NCBI RefSeq assembly: GCF_024868665.1
Contig: NC_079912.1
Location: forward strand, 14,448,948-14,512,947
Length of the DNA stretch: 64,000 nt
Direction of reading: 5' to 3'
Source: Triplophysa rosa
Lineage: Eukaryota; Chordata; Actinopteri; Cypriniformes; Nemacheilidae
Shown: positions 33,101 through 46,149 of the stretch, piece by piece
Position numbering within the stretch: the stretch's first letter is position 1
How the letters are laid out: the number at the start of each line of letters is the position of its first letter
The notes under the pieces: model-generated
What the model was told of the DNA's origin: nothing
Database searches by the model: none
The model's input: the letters and a program-made list of their open reading frames with translations, nothing else
Program-made: the position numbers and the translations under genes

Positions 33101-33560
33101 AAAGAAGTGGCACATTTCTGCATGCGCACACACGCGGATCATCTGAAAACAGGCCGCGGTATATGGTTTTGTGGAACCGTGATCCACGTTTGTGTTATCG
33201 TGTCGAGGTAGCGCTGTAATGAGCTCCAGTGGAAGGCTGTGTGTGTGCGTGTCTGCCCTCGGCCCCTTCCAACCTCTCCTGGGTATTTTGTTGGCAGTCT
33301 TCCCTGCTTGCTGTTCTCGGGGGCTGGCAGACAGTGCTACCCGTCGTCTCTGCAGGCCAATCTTAACAGGCAGCAAGGTGTAACAGCACAGACTGGCACA
33401 CAAGGCCCGAGGATACCGTCGCAACCTAGTTCACCTCAAACAAACACGCAAACATGCATCTAAACAGGCATTAATGTGTTTAAGTATTTAATTGCAACCA
33501 CATTTTTGCAGTATAAGCACATTAATAGATATTTTAAAAGTACATTTTTATGTTTCTTTT

Positions 33561-33967
33561 TAGAGATGCACCGATACCAAATTTTCTGAATGTTATTAAT
33601 TCATGTAATGACTATTAATATTGAACATCAAACTGGTAATGTTTCTTAACATGAAGAGTTTGGTTCCAAAATGAGATAACTCAGTGTTATCATGTTTTTA
33701 TTGTGTTAGTTAGCTGTATTTTTTGAGTTATTATGGCTTAAATCAAAACAAACCAACTGCAGTTTGATAGATATTAATTGGAATGCACAATAAAAAAATA
33801 TGATTTTTGAAAAACTCTGAAAACCGAGTTATGTCATTTTGGAACCAAACTCTCATTTTCTACATACAAGGCTGTCTTTCTACAAATTCATTGCATTTTC
33901 CTGTCCTTTTTTGATTAACTGGATATATCCGATACTGATTACTGGCCGATATATCGGTCCATCTCTA
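33561..33967. mobile_element. hAT-like MITE with TAGAGATG.ACCGAT ends
   Basis: The left end is TAGAGATGCACCGATA and the right end, reverse complemented, TAGAGATGGACCGATA, a 16-bp inverted repeat with one mismatch. Flanking octamers TTTCTTTT (33553-33560) and GCTCTTTT (33968-33975) agree at 6 of 8 positions, as for an aged hAT duplication. There is no transposase. A second inverted-repeat element is nested inside. Confidence 0.7.
33655..33853. mobile_element. Nested inverted-repeat element inside the hAT-like MITE
   Basis: The left end AGAGTTTGGTTCCAAAATGA (33655 on) and the right end, reverse complemented, are identical over 20 bases, and similarity continues as ATAACTC. The interior is AT-rich and noncoding. 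No clear target duplication is seen. It interrupts the surrounding TAGAGATG element and so arrived later, unless it is an original part of that family. Confidence 0.6.
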
Positions 33968-33975
33968 GCTCTTTT

Positions 33976-36390
33976 TTATTATTTGCATAATGGTGCGAGG
34001 ACACGAAACGCTGAGTTGAACACATCACAGCAACCACACGCGCACCAAAGCTCAACCCAAAATGCGTTGACGCACACCAATAAGAATAAAAAAAGGTTGC
34101 TGAGGACATTGCAATTGTTTTATTGGAGCTGTCTATTGTCTATTTAAAGTGTGCCATATCCATCAGAATTGATTTATGAACTTATGAGCGTGATGACAGT
34201 TTTAACATAGCATCGCTGTGAATGCGTCAAACAAATGTTCAGATCAAAGAATATGAAGGTGGGGTGTTTTTATTTATTTATTTCGTTGTCATTTTAAATT
34301 GAAGAGAAATGCGTTTCGTTGCATATGGTGCAATTAGGAAGTGACAGCGATTGACAAACACGTTTGAGTGGTCCATTAAAATCGTTCTGAAATAGAGAAA
34401 TTACCCATAGGCTTAACCTGATCACAGATCTTAAGATGTTTTGAGCTCTAGTACGTAACATATGCTCGACATATTCTAGAGAGCTATGTTTCAAACAGTC
34501 TCATCTCCCTACACGTTCATTCGTCAGATTTATAGAGTGGAATTGAGGGTGATGAGACTTTATTCTGTTAATGCATGTCACTTTTTGCTGTTTTGACATT
34601 TTTATTATGTTTTGTGGAATATAGGAAGGAGAATATTAAGAAGGGCTTTGTCATTGTGGATAATTGCCCACCAGGAGATGTTTTGTCTCTTGCAGGTCTT
34701 CAAGAAGAAAAATATCCTAAAGATGATTTTGAATGAACAAACTCAAAAATACTCATGGGATGTTTTTTTAACAAACCATATTTGTTCAGCTTTTGTATAT
34801 GATAAAAGGCTGATTTGCATCTAAACCATTGGCACAGAGATGATTCGGAACAGCGTGATAGAGCTGAATGTCCCGAGGGCGTCTCAGAAGGTTTAAGGAA
34901 ACGCAGCATGCATTGGTATGTTTTTAGAATATTCTGACATGAGTTTTAAACACAGGAAGTTGAATCTGTTTTTCCTCATTACTGTGTATGTGAGTTGCAT
35001 AAAGAGTTGACACCTGAAGGCAAAGAGAGAACAAACATTTCTGACATAATAGTCTTTCAGAACTTTCCAGCACATCGATTCCACCCTCCAGTGGAGCCGC
35101 GCTGCTCAGGAAGTGTTTGATGGTGATATAGATGCAGAAAGTTCTAAAGAAAGTCCCAAATTCACAGAGGGATTTGATCACCTCTATCCATTATCCACAC
35201 AGTGAGTGATTGAGTCGCTAACCATCTGTCATCCGAATCATTTGCATCATCAACACCTGTCTGCCTGTTTATGGCTCACCATCTTTGCTTTTTTATAATC
35301 CTCTCACACTTTTTTTGTCAGTTTGATGGTATCTGAAAATGTTTTGTTAAAAGAGAAAGGAAAGCACTCTTGCTTAAAGCTACACAGCACTTTATTACAC
35401 GGAGGCAAAACTGCTTCTGTTTGACTGCATCGTGACACAGTAAGACGAAACGTGCAGCACGGTACGTGCTTTGACACTCGAAATCTCGGATACGCTGTTT
35501 ACCGTCTCTGTATTATGAGTTAAAAGTCGTGTTTGTTTCATCAGGCTGATCTAAGTGTTGGTGAGCACTGAGATACAGTTCCAGCTACATAAATATGAAA
35601 TACATTTTGTGTAAGCAACGTAAATATATAACAAAACATATTTTGGTTGAAGTCAGCTTCATATATCCACAATGTTACCAGCGCTGGTATAATTCAATAC
35701 AGGACCATCATAAACATTTAAGACATTTGATATTATATGCATACAGAAGCATGTCCAACCTGATCTCACAGGAATACGCAACTATTTTACGAAGTGGCTA
35801 TTGGCTAATTCGTATTTATTCCTACAATGTGAATCGAACGAAAACATACGATTATTAAAAATAAGGAATACTGAAGTCCCGATTCTAACTCCACCCCAAA
35901 CCTAACGTCACTGGCGCAAAAGCAAATCATACTAAAACGTCCAAACAAGATCATATAAATGAGCCAAATCGTTAAATATTTACAAATTCCTGCAAGATTG
36001 TGTTGGCATGTCTCATACAAAGAAAATCACACAGACAGAAATAAATAACAACCAACTAATAAATGCTCTAACAACAACATCGCTCCTTCTTCAACCATTA
36101 GAGGCTATTTAGAATCGATTTACTTTTAGTCCCTTTCAAATACTATCTATTTGTTTCTCTCGCTCCCTGATGACCACATTTCCCTGCTTAGCTAATTTGA
36201 CTAAAGATTATTTACATACAGTTGACCCTCAAATACCAGTTCTAATACGAAATTATATTTATAAAAGAAAATCAACAACAAGGTATGAATGACAGTTACA
36301 ACAAAACATAACACGTGCAATAAATAGGACGGATATTATATACAGTATTTGCAAACTACAAAGTACAACTGACATGAGCGCTCCTCCTCC
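33976..36390. other. Gene-poor region, part 2
   Basis: No coding family recognised. A motif-rich, non-repetitive stretch lies at about 35165-35300 and is listed separately. The remainder is AT-rich. Confidence 0.4.
35165..35300. promoter_or_regulatory. E-box and octamer cluster (candidate enhancer)
   Basis: Within 40 bp there are CATCTG (35223-35228), an ATTTGCAT octamer (35240-35247) and CACCTG (35254-35259). CATCTG is the type of E-box favoured by NeuroD-class bHLH factors. The sequence is of normal complexity and contains no repeat signature. Whether it is conserved is unknown. Confidence 0.3.
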
Positions 36391-36554
<164 letters not shown>

Positions 36555-39017
36555 GTGCACAACCATTTAACATTCTGATTGTTAAAATACAGTATAAAGA
36601 CACAAAGTGCTTCAGGAACAGATATAGTGTCTTAGTTATCATATCATTATATAAAACAAGATTATATAACCCTGAACTATAATTCAATATGTGCAAGCTT
36701 GAAAACTTGTGTGCATTATTAGAGTTTAAATTTGGTCAAGATCTGTGAGTGTCTTGGGGCTGCACTGCTGGCTCTGTGGGAACAGAATGGGAGAGAATTT
36801 CATCTGAGATCTTCTTCACCATTAACTGTAGTGATCATTTATGGCACTGAATTCAGTGCCAAGAGACCATTTGGTCCTTGTGCCTTGTGTCTGTGCCATT
36901 TACAAAGACACGCATTCAGAGAGACACAGTCGCACATGTTCTTTGTTTTCAATCAGCAATGTGCCATCTTTTTTAACCATTAATAAAGGACATTTTCATC
37001 ACAGCACATATTGTGATACTGCTTATTGTTTTTGCAAAAACGAACAGCATTTTAGTCATTAAGTTACTAATAAATTACTGTAATGTTTTGTAACTCAGAC
37101 AATCGCAGTTAAAATGCTTAACATCTGTACATTTTATGTGATACAAAATACATAATAGAAGCTAAAGCATCTCAGCCTTGAAAAAGCACTGTCTCACATA
37201 AATCTCAGTGTGAAGCAAGCAGTACTTTAGATCAGAACTGCCGTTTCATTTGCCAGTCAGTGTGTTAAAATATACAATAACTGACTGCACAGACTGAATA
37301 GTTGAAGACTTTTAGGTCAAATGTATTCCTTAATACCCCCTGAAGCATGTGATAATATCCCAATCCATATAAAACAAAATTCTGAATTGATCTGTGTGCT
37401 AAAATGTGCACAAGAGTCCAAGTGAAGACATTTATCAGAGCCGGTCATTAACTTTACTCCTTTAGTCTAGATTTAAGCCAGAATACAAATTACTTCACTG
37501 TCCAACTTTGGCTTTTAATGGTTGCTAAATGTGCCTGTGATTAGCCAATATCTAATTCAGACAAACTTCATATAATTTGTCCAAATGGGAAGAGTTCATA
37601 CATTTTTAATATTAGGTTTTGAAATTCACATTAACGACCGACTAGATCCACGAGCTCTAGGGCCTCTTGATGTCACGCTCTCTGCCAACTAGCCGAAAAT
37701 CAGCTGTAGATGAAATTCAAATGACTTCACTCCTAACGAGGGTCAGATTATAAACGTACAAAATCAACTTTGCGATCGATCACACAAGGTGAAACACACA
37801 AAACAGACCTACGAGTCTCCGCTAAGCTCCTGGGTCAAATGTAAGGGCCGGATAATAACAGAGAGATCAAGTACCCCGGACCCCTCGTGCTGAAAACACA
37901 TTCACATCCCGTGCCAGGATATGCGCAGATCGTGCCAAGTCTAGAAATAGGGGCGTTCGTCTCAGCCAGAATGGGTGCCAACCTGACACCAATCTAATAT
38001 GCAAATGAGAAGCTGGCTGATGACGTGGTTGAGGCTTCTGTTGGGAGGATCACCTGCACCTCCTCTCATAGGACACGCTTTTCAAAGGGGTTTATCTCCT
38101 TAAACCTTCTAATTAAAATGAGAAATCCCTAAGCCACCAGCACTCTGCATGAAAAAAACTGAAAAGAAAAAGATTATTAGGAAAATTCTGTGTCCCACAC
38201 CATCTGCGACCCAGGACTTGTGGAGGTTTTTGGGAACGAGACGGATAGAGCGAGCAGGAATGGGACTAACATATGACAACACCCATTAAAAGTGCCTCAC
38301 GGAGATGCATCAACATCACACCCGCTCTACATTGTTCGTACCTAATTACTCATATTATTAACAAGCTATTTATTCCAGAAATGGTCTCTGAGGCTCTCAG
38401 GTGTGAGTTAGAGAATGCTACCGAGTGAACCTTTATTAACAAGTACGGTCAAACAACTCCCTCTGAAGCACGCCGGCATATGAGCTTAGAAACATTCATT
38501 ACACAAACATGTCATGCTGGACATTCTATATCTGATTTGGTATGAATCCTCCCTCAGTATAGGATTTGGAACAGAAGGGGTGACATCACCACAACACAGA
38601 CTGGAGCATCACATGAGTGGTCACGAACATTGTATTGTAGTAGGCTATACTTCACCTCCAAGCATCCACACACACAAATGAACGCCTACACATATATACA
38701 CTCATGCAAACACACCCACACACATCTGTCCCTCATCCAAACATTCAACATCTAAAATACAACAACTTGGATCCATTCAAATGAGATGTATAATTCACAA
38801 AAATCTCAAAAACTAAAAATATGTGTCTTTGTAACAATTAAAGAATAAGCCAGAGTTTAAACACAGGTCAAAGGCAATAGCCGGTGATACTGATACACTT
38901 ACATGTAAGAGCATACCGGGGCTAGTGGTCACACAGTTGAACGGGGTATACCTTAATAACTTATACTGCAATGTTTTGTCTTTTTTAAAAGAAATGTAGC
39001 TGAGGCATTAGTTAGCC
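36555..39017. other. Gene-poor region, part 3
   Basis: No gene family recognised. Most is ordinary unique-looking DNA. The part around 37860-38200 is less AT-rich and holds motif clusters, listed separately. Confidence 0.4.
37970..38170. promoter_or_regulatory. Motif cluster upstream-distal of neurod6 (candidate enhancer)
   Basis: A TAATATGCAAAT word with a perfect octamer (37999-38006), a TGACGTGG CRE-like word, CACCTG, TCAAAG (TCF/LEF type) and TAATTA fall within about 130 bp. Sequence complexity is normal. It lies about 4 kb beyond the 3' end of neurod6. Evidence is motif density only. Confidence 0.28.
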
Positions 39018-39408
39018 TATATTCACCCCCAAAAAAGATTAAAATCATATTTTGGTCAAACGATAAATTTTGGGGATTTGTGCAAGGATCAACTATACTG
39101 GATATGAAGGTTTTAACCAAATTGACTGTTTACCCCAACAAGTCATGTTCATCGTATTCACCCTCATGTCATTCATGTCACGACTTCTTTCTTCTACAGA
39201 TGCAAAACAAGATACTTTGAAGAAAACTGGTAACCCAAAAAATATTTGCCCCCATTGACCTTCATTTTACAGAGTATGCACACAAAACCACTGGGACATT
39301 TCTCTAAATATCTTCTTTAGTGTTCTACATAATGAAGAGGTTTTAAATGACATGAGGAATAAAAGAATGACAAATGATGACAGTTTTTGGGGTTAACTAT
39401 CCTTTAAA
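39018..39408. repeat. AAAGGGATAGTTCACC-family copy with internal changes
   Basis: The left part reads ATTCACCCCCAAAAAAGATT and the right part GGGGTTAACTATCCTTT. The middle keeps TTCACCCTCATGTCATT, TTTCTTCTACAG, AAAACAAGATACTTTGAAGAA and CCCCCATTGACCTTCATT. It is longer than other copies, with extra sequence near the left end. Confidence 0.65.
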
Positions 39409-42197
39409 GAAAAATATATTACAGAGAAATTGTCATTTATATTTTTATATGGTGTACTGGAAAACAATGTATTACTTACAATCACTTTTAGCCAAACAAC
39501 GATTTGATCTTTATCACTAAACTGTAAATACAATATATTAACTAAACTAAACTAAACTAAACTTACAATTAAACACTATCCTATAACATTATATATAAAT
39601 ACAATACAATAGAAAGTATTTGATATAAAGAAAGTGTAATCTGTGTATACACCATATGCAGGCACTGATTACTGTTCGAAACTGTGACTATACAGAATCT
39701 GATTTTTTTGAGAGCGTGTGCAGTCCGGATTTATTTGTTCTGAAATAAAAGTATTTCAATGACATAAAACAGGCTGGCTGGAATAATGCATTATTACATC
39801 TCCATCACACATTTCATTTTTATAAAAGCAATGATCGTGTTAAACGCACGATGGGAACTTTTCAACGGCCACAAATACACGCGCAAAGCGAAGTGTTGCT
39901 TCTCATTTCTAAACTGTTCTTTGATGGCAGCTTTGTCTCTAGGGTAGCATATGTTCTGCCTCTCTCCGAGTCGTGTGAAATATCGCCACTGTGGGGTTTT
40001 TCTGACACCTCAACATCCCCGCACGGCAAATCAAGAATCTCACTGCGGAGAATCGGTAAATGCGCAGGTACAATGCTCACACCTGTCAAAAGCATTAGGT
40101 GTCGATAGGCCACTGCGTGATTAACTGGAAATTATCATAACGACTTAATTTGTTACATAGGCTATAGAAAATTATCCATCCTTCCGATATAGATTATTAT
40201 AGAATATATCTATCTCTAACTGTCAATAATGGACAGGATTATTTTATGACAATTATAGTTTTTTGAACCTCTTGATGTACCCTGTATTGTCTTGCTTCTG
40301 AATGCTGTCACGGAGATTTTTCTGGGGATGACAATGCACAGTCGCCGGGGGAATAGCAGATTCAGGGATGCAGACTCCTGATCCGCAGTCTGTCGCTGTC
40401 TGGCCAACATCCAGCTCGGTTGTGAATTTACAGACACGGAGCCAGACTACTTTCACTTTCCCAAACCCACCCTGAATAACATAAGGAACATCTCGTTTTT
40501 ATATAAAAAATCTGTATATTGATGCAGTCTATGATTTGTTTTACTTTAAAACTATGTATATTTTACTTAAAAATTGTATACTTAAATATTATATCATTAT
40601 ACTTTTTTAACATTACACTTAATATATTTAAAAGCGTTCATTCATTTTTATCAGTATATTATTTTGATTACATTTTATGCCTATAAGAACGAAATGCGAC
40701 ATTGTATTTGGGTATTTCATTTTATTCTTTTGACACAAAAGGATATTTGTATTTATGTTCACTTTGTGTTTTTTTCCATTAAGATTTTTCTATTGCAATG
40801 TACTCTTTAGCTTGGTGTTGAATAGTGATTTCAAGAAAGAACTGCAATCAATTAAACTTTATTGTACTGTACAAAACAGCTTGACAGTCGGCACAAGACC
40901 AGTTTAGAGCATTCAGTCATTTTTGCACACAAAAAATCGTTTGGTGATAAAAATTAGAATGCACGAATCCACTAAAGACGTCCATCACTTCGCATTAATG
41001 ATCTGTAACAAATATATTAAGGCAGGTATTCCCGACATGAGCTCACTGTACAGGGCATAGACCTTTCCATTAGAAATTTGCAAGGTTTAATTGCATTTTT
41101 TACAATACGTGATTCCTCCGAGATTGTACGCAATGCCACCAATATTATATTGAGGACTTTACATTTGAGAAAAGTCAGAACTGTCAAACAATCTGTTGCA
41201 TATAACACCATTATCATGTTGTGATAATCAAATTCATCCATCAGTAAAATTATGGGCAGATAAATGTGATTGGTGTTGAAAAAGAAGACGCCCAAAACTC
41301 GATTGTCAACATTTATAGAGTTAAATTACATAAATTATAATCAAAGGACCACGCTAATGTGTCAGCTATTAATTCATGATATAATTATACCATTTTTAGG
41401 GATAACATTCATAGCCTGTATATTTTTTATTATATCATCTTTTATTGGAAAAGAAATAGTTTCACTTAATGCCTTTTTATTGTGGTCTTAGATGTATTAT
41501 TATAAGTAATTACGGTTTTTATTACGGTAATTACGTTTTTTTAATTATTATTATTATTATTAGTATACTAATTGAATATATACAAAAAGCAGGCAATGAA
41601 TCAATTTATTTTTGTTTGTAATTATGAATTTAAATTAAATAAACTTCGCACTGTTCTGTTTACTTCCATAAACGAATAATCGTTATTATTAAAAAATGAT
41701 TCACTTTTGCTTTTCAAAAATTTTCAACACTTAATTTATACAGCACCCTATAAGCAGTTATTGCTTTCCGCTTATACTAAATTCTCACCGCAAATATTAA
41801 AATTGATAACGAATAAATAAATAAATAACTGAATAAATCTCAATTTTGCCTTTTAACCTGACACATTTGCAAGCCTGTAAATACTCATACAGGTTTACAA
41901 TTTTTTTTTACTGAAAACAAAGATCAAACTCACAGGCCAATAAGACTGAAACACTTCAGTGGCTTTTCCACCATCAATTATTACACTTTTTTTCGGGCAT
42001 TTTAAAATAATACACATTCACTTATGAACACTGTGATTTCTTTAAGCGCATTTTCCATTTAATTAAAACGGATAAATAATAAAACATCAGATGGCCCAAA
42101 CCCAGCGCAGAGAGTGGCTATATAAATAATACATGTGCGATTGAAAGTCCTGCATTTCAGTCATTACCCACCCATAGTCACATTTGACTTTCTCTCA
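39409..42197. other. Region 3' of neurod6
   Basis: AT-rich, with a short ACTAA-type tandem run near 39537-39561. It includes the presumed neurod6 3' UTR directly left of 42198. I see no second gene. Confidence 0.4.
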
Positions 42198-43193
42198 TTA
42201 GTTATGAAAAGTCGTGTTTAATTCATCTTGCACCGGGTAAAACTGGCCGCGGAGGTGAACGTCATATGGGAAATGGAGATCAGAGGAGCCCCGTGCGCTC
42301 TGGCTGATGGAGGTGCGCGGTGGCACCGCGCAATAACGCGTGCCATAGTGGCAGCTCTTGCCATAATCGATCGGGTCTTCGTGCTTAAGGGAAAATATCC
42401 CGTTAAAGTTAATAGGAGGGCTTAAGGGAGCGTCGAACTGAGGGCTTGTGCATTCAGGAGAGACTCTTTCATAGAAAGACTCGTAGGAGCTGCAGTAGTT
42501 GAACGGCCTGAAGGGTTTAACGGCATCTATAGCGCTATTACTGTGTCCAGATGGCGTCACCACACCAGGACTGTGATAGGTAGTGTACATGGAGTCATAG
42601 GGTGATCTACCAGAGAAGGAAGCCTCACCATTGATCTGATCCGAGATGAAGTTCCTCGAGTTCAGCTGGAGACATCCGGCCACTAAATTGGTGGTGGGCT
42701 GGGAGAGCCCCTTGCAAAGAGTCTGAACAAAGGCCAGGAGGTCAGGCCTCTTCCCCATGCTCAGGATCTCAGAAAGTGCCCAGATATAGTTCTTGGCCAG
42801 TCGCAAAGTTTCGATTTTTGACAGTTTCTGGGTTTTGGAGTAGCAGGGAACCACCTTGCGCAGGCTGTCCAGGGCATTGTTCAGACCGTGCATTCGGTTC
42901 CTCTCCCTTGTGTTGGCTTCCATGCGCCTCAGCTTGACCCTGTCGAACCGAGCTTTGGTCATTTTCTTTTTCCGAGGCCCTCTGCGCCGCGGCAGACCGT
43001 TCTCGTCTTGTCCGTCCTCCCTTTCGTCGTCCTCCTTCTCCGAATCGTCGTCCTCCATCATGTGGGAAAGGGTATCCTCCTTTTTGAACGGCTCTTGTTT
43101 ATTGACCTTCATTTCACCCATGCAGTCCCGTGAAAAGTTTCCCCCAAATTGACTGTTCATTATGACAGGATCATCGAATGGCAGAGTCAGCAT
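42198..43193 (-). CDS. neurod6: Neurogenic differentiation factor 6 (bHLH transcription factor)
   Basis: Single coding exon, 331 residues, TAA at 42198-42200. I start at the ATG at 43191-43193 (MLTLPFDD, as in NEUROD6) rather than an in-frame ATG 48 bases upstream, because a splice acceptor (TCATTCGCAG) sits at 43204-43205, between the two. An acidic region (about 47-62) is followed by a basic nuclear-localisation run RRRGPRKKK (about 69-77), the basic region (about 89-101, [12 protein letters not shown]) and helix-loop-helix to about 144, continuous with the NeuroD-family block [30 protein letters not shown]. The end YCAVPPR...DELNTTFHN matches NeuroD6 and separates it from NeuroD1/2/4. It binds CANNTG E-boxes with E proteins and acts in neuronal differentiation. 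Fish have a and b copies; not resolved here. Confidence 0.94.
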   Translation of the reverse strand: MLTLPFDDPVIMNSQFGGNFSRDCMGEMKVNKQEPFKKEDTLSHMMEDDDSEKEDDEREDGQDENGLPRRRGPRKKKMTKARFDRVKLRRMEANTRERNRMHGLNNALDSLRKVVPCYSKTQKLSKIETLRLAKNYIWALSEILSMGKRPDLLAFVQTLCKGLSQPTTNLVAGCLQLNSRNFISDQINGEASFSGRSPYDSMYTTYHSPGVVTPSGHSNSAIDAVKPFRPFNYCSSYESFYERVSPECTSPQFDAPLSPPINFNGIFSLKHEDPIDYGKSCHYGTRYCAVPPRTSISQSARGSSDLHFPYDVHLRGQFYPVQDELNTTFHN

Positions 43194-43203
43194 TGTGCTC
43201 TTA

Positions 43204-43760
43204 CTGCGAATGATGAGAAGATAACAGATCTTCTGAATCATTCAGAAATAAAAAACAATCAAAATAAAGCATTGAAAACATAAAACAGCTTAAATGTTAC
43301 ATTAATAGTAATGTTAAAATTATGCATCAATTGTGACAAGTCCGACAGAATTTCATGAGTGATAGCAAACAACAGTGATGTTGACTCTTTAATCAAAGCA
43401 ATTCACACATTAATATGAAGATTATATAACAAATACTGCAATGCAACCATGTTGCACAGAAATGCAACACTGAAATCTGTAAAATGTATTTTCATGCGTG
43501 AAAATGCAAAAGATTATGTATTTCTAAAATGAAAGACTTAAAAGACAAAAAAAAAAAAACGTGCAGGCACAGTCTTACAATCGAATAGAACAAATGTCTA
43601 TTCTTACCCTTAAAAAACCTTTCATTCTTACCTGGATTATGATGGCGTCAGATGACGGTTTTCATATTTCCTATTTTGAATTTTTTTCAGCTCGGTTTTT
43701 AGCAGGTGAACAGCTCGTGCGTTTTTCTCACCTCCCCACTGCTCTCCTTGTCTCGCGCTA
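43204..43760 (-). other. neurod6 5' UTR intron and noncoding first exon
   Basis: A strong donor on the minus strand, CCAG|GTAAGAATG, places the end of exon 1 at 43632. With the acceptor at 43204-43205 it defines a 428-bp intron in the 5' UTR (43204-43631), the usual NeuroD-family gene layout. The first exon extends right from 43632, probably to around 43700-43760; its start cannot be fixed by eye. Confidence 0.6.
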
Positions 43761-43799
43761 AGAGAAATGACACTGATGCCAACTGCCAGAGCTGGTACC

Positions 43800-43890
43800 C
43801 ATGCCATCTGCCGCTGATGTCACGTGGCATGGGCTGGTCACATGACTCGGTCCCAGGGGACCTGTATTCCTCCCCTGATCATCTGGCGTG
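43800..43890 (-). promoter_or_regulatory. E-box cluster in the presumed neurod6 promoter
   Basis: Four CANNTG sites occur in 81 bp: CATCTG 43805-43810, CACGTG 43821-43826, CACATG 43840-43845 and CATCTG 43880-43885. They lie right upstream of the inferred first exon. CATCTG/CAGATG is the preferred site of proneural bHLH factors. Confidence 0.45.
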
Positions 43891-44634
43891 TGCCTGGAGC
43901 TGCGTACCACTGCAAAACCACAAAGCAGCCTGAATAAAGGACCAAGTATCAGCATCCACCATAATAATCTGATGGCATTGGTTTGAATAGACACTTGAAC
44001 AAACAGTACCAGTGGCTATTTCCTACATGGCTATTTTCCTAGTCTTGCTGTTCATTTAAAAGGAACCATAAGATGTAAAGAAAAATCATTTGATTTTAAT
44101 GCAGTAACGGCCTGAGCAACTAACAAACAACAAAACCATTTTAAATTTAAATAAGATATTGTGAAAAAAATGGAAAATATATGAAATTGGCCTGTACTGT
44201 TGAATGACAGCAAGTATGGAATGATTGATGGCTCGTGTTTGGCTGGTCAATCTCTTCAAGGGCGTTTGCCAAATGACTGAGACTGAAATGTCTGTCATCA
44301 TAGAGGCCAATTTTAGTTTTGCCTTCCATCTGATCGTAATGAAAAAATTATGCGTCGAACAAATAAATAATATAATAATGAATAATCATCTGACAGTGTT
44401 AGGATAGTTTTACTGTCCGGCATTAACAAAATGGGCCCTTGTCAACATTGATTCTTAGAATATGAACAGTATTATTTTATCTTCTGCACCGGTGAAGATA
44501 ATGCTTTCTTTGTGTTAACACACCTTCTAACTGACACCATCCCTTCCCAACCCCCTCACACACGTTTATTTAAGTATCTAAATGGGGATATACAATAGAC
44601 TATAAAAAGCTCGTTAGAATAGATTAACTTTAAA

Positions 44635-45290
44635 GGAAAAGTTCAGCTCAAAATCAAAATTGTGTTATTTTTGACTCACCCACATGACATTCAACATGTT
44701 TTAAGATCTCCCGGCATCTTCGGAACACAAATAAAGATATTTTAGGGACATCCGAGAGATTTCAAGGCCTCCTCATAGACATCATGGTTATAGTTGTTGT
44801 CAAGGTCCAGAAAAGTACTAAAGACATCGTTAAATCGGTCCATCTGCTCATAGTGGCTCAACTGAATTTTTTTGAAGCGACGAGAATACTTTATGTGCGA
44901 AACACAAAGAAAAATAATGACTTGAATCGATATATTCTCCTCTGTCATGTGTACAAACCGAATGCGCATACGTCGAAGTGCTCTCGTGAACGCGCACCAT
45001 AGACTGACAAGACGGAGGAGAATATATCGATTAAACTTGTTATTTTGGATTGTTTTTCGCACATAAAGTATTCTTGTCGCTTCAAAACAATTCAAGTGAA
45101 CCACTATGAGCGGATGGACCAATTCAACGATGTCTTTAGTACTTTTCTGGACCTTGACAACAACTATAACCATGATGTCTATGAGTAGGCCTGGAAATCT
45201 CTCGGATGTCCCTAAAATATCTTTATTTGTGTTCCGAAGATGCCGGGATGTAAAAAATAACACAATTTTGATTTTGAGCAGAACTTTTCC
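44635..45290. mobile_element. 656-bp foldback (palindromic) transposable element
   Basis: Two arms of about 300 bp face each other: the left begins GGAAAAGTTCAGCTCAAAATC and the right, reverse complemented, GGAAAAGTTCTGCTCAAAATC. Similarity runs on almost to the centre near 44990. TTAAA lies directly outside both ends (44630-44634 and 45291-45295). Open frames of up to 173 codons across it are palindrome artefacts with no family similarity. Confidence 0.82.
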
Positions 45291-46149
45291 TTAAACTTAC
45301 CCCTAAAAGAAGACACACACAAAAACACCTTGGACATCCCTGACTGTCTCCAAAGGAAGGTTTATTCAGGTTTAGTTTACATTTGAGGACAATTCTTTTC
45401 CAAAACTATAGCAATAAAAAAACACAAATACAGCCCACTGACCTGACCTTCTCTGGCATCTGGCTGTTTTTTGCAGCAGTAATTGTCCAGAGCTTTGGCT
45501 CCTCCCATGCTGAGACCTGACACTCATGTTTTCCATTATCATTGAAAGCTCCTGCTGAACCTGTGCCGATTCTCTCTTGTCTGTCTCACACATACTGTAG
45601 ACACACACACACACATATTTATAATTAAAATCAAAAGCTCATTTAATGTCCCCCAGGTGCATTTATCCCTCTCTGAAGGACAGTCACAAAAAACGCTACA
45701 TAAATGACATGCAACACCTTCCCGTTCTTGAACTAGATTAATTGGCACTTTAAAATGAAGCTGACTAATTTTACTGGTCCCGTTGGCGAAAGCTACATAT
45801 CAAGCACAATTTCGGTATGGTGCATTAGTCATGAGCGATCAAGTGAAGTGGAGGGTTGGTGAAATGGAGCTTGTTGTGGTTTTGTTGGGATAGCCAGGTT
45901 GATGTGCACTTATCAGCACAACAGAAACATAATGAACAAAGCATACAGATGCAGTTTGCTGACAGCGACAGCTCAGTCACGCATGATTGTCATGTACCCT
46001 TGGTTGTTTGTGTTTGGGAACACACACGTGCGGCGCGAGTCTCTTCTGTGCCCCCTCCAAAAATGCCTCAGCTGGTGACGGGCTTTCCGGTTCAACACAC
46101 ACACACCAACATCTGATGAGTCAAACTTACTCATTTCAGACTAATCACT

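Noticed and set aside
42228..43152. Plus-strand open frames of 65-98 codons across neurod6
   Set aside because: Antisense shadows of the neurod6 coding exon.
44742..45263. 173-codon minus-strand open frame
   Set aside because: It spans both arms of the foldback element; the apparent acidic 'DLDNNYNHD' peptide arises from the palindrome and has a mirrored partner.
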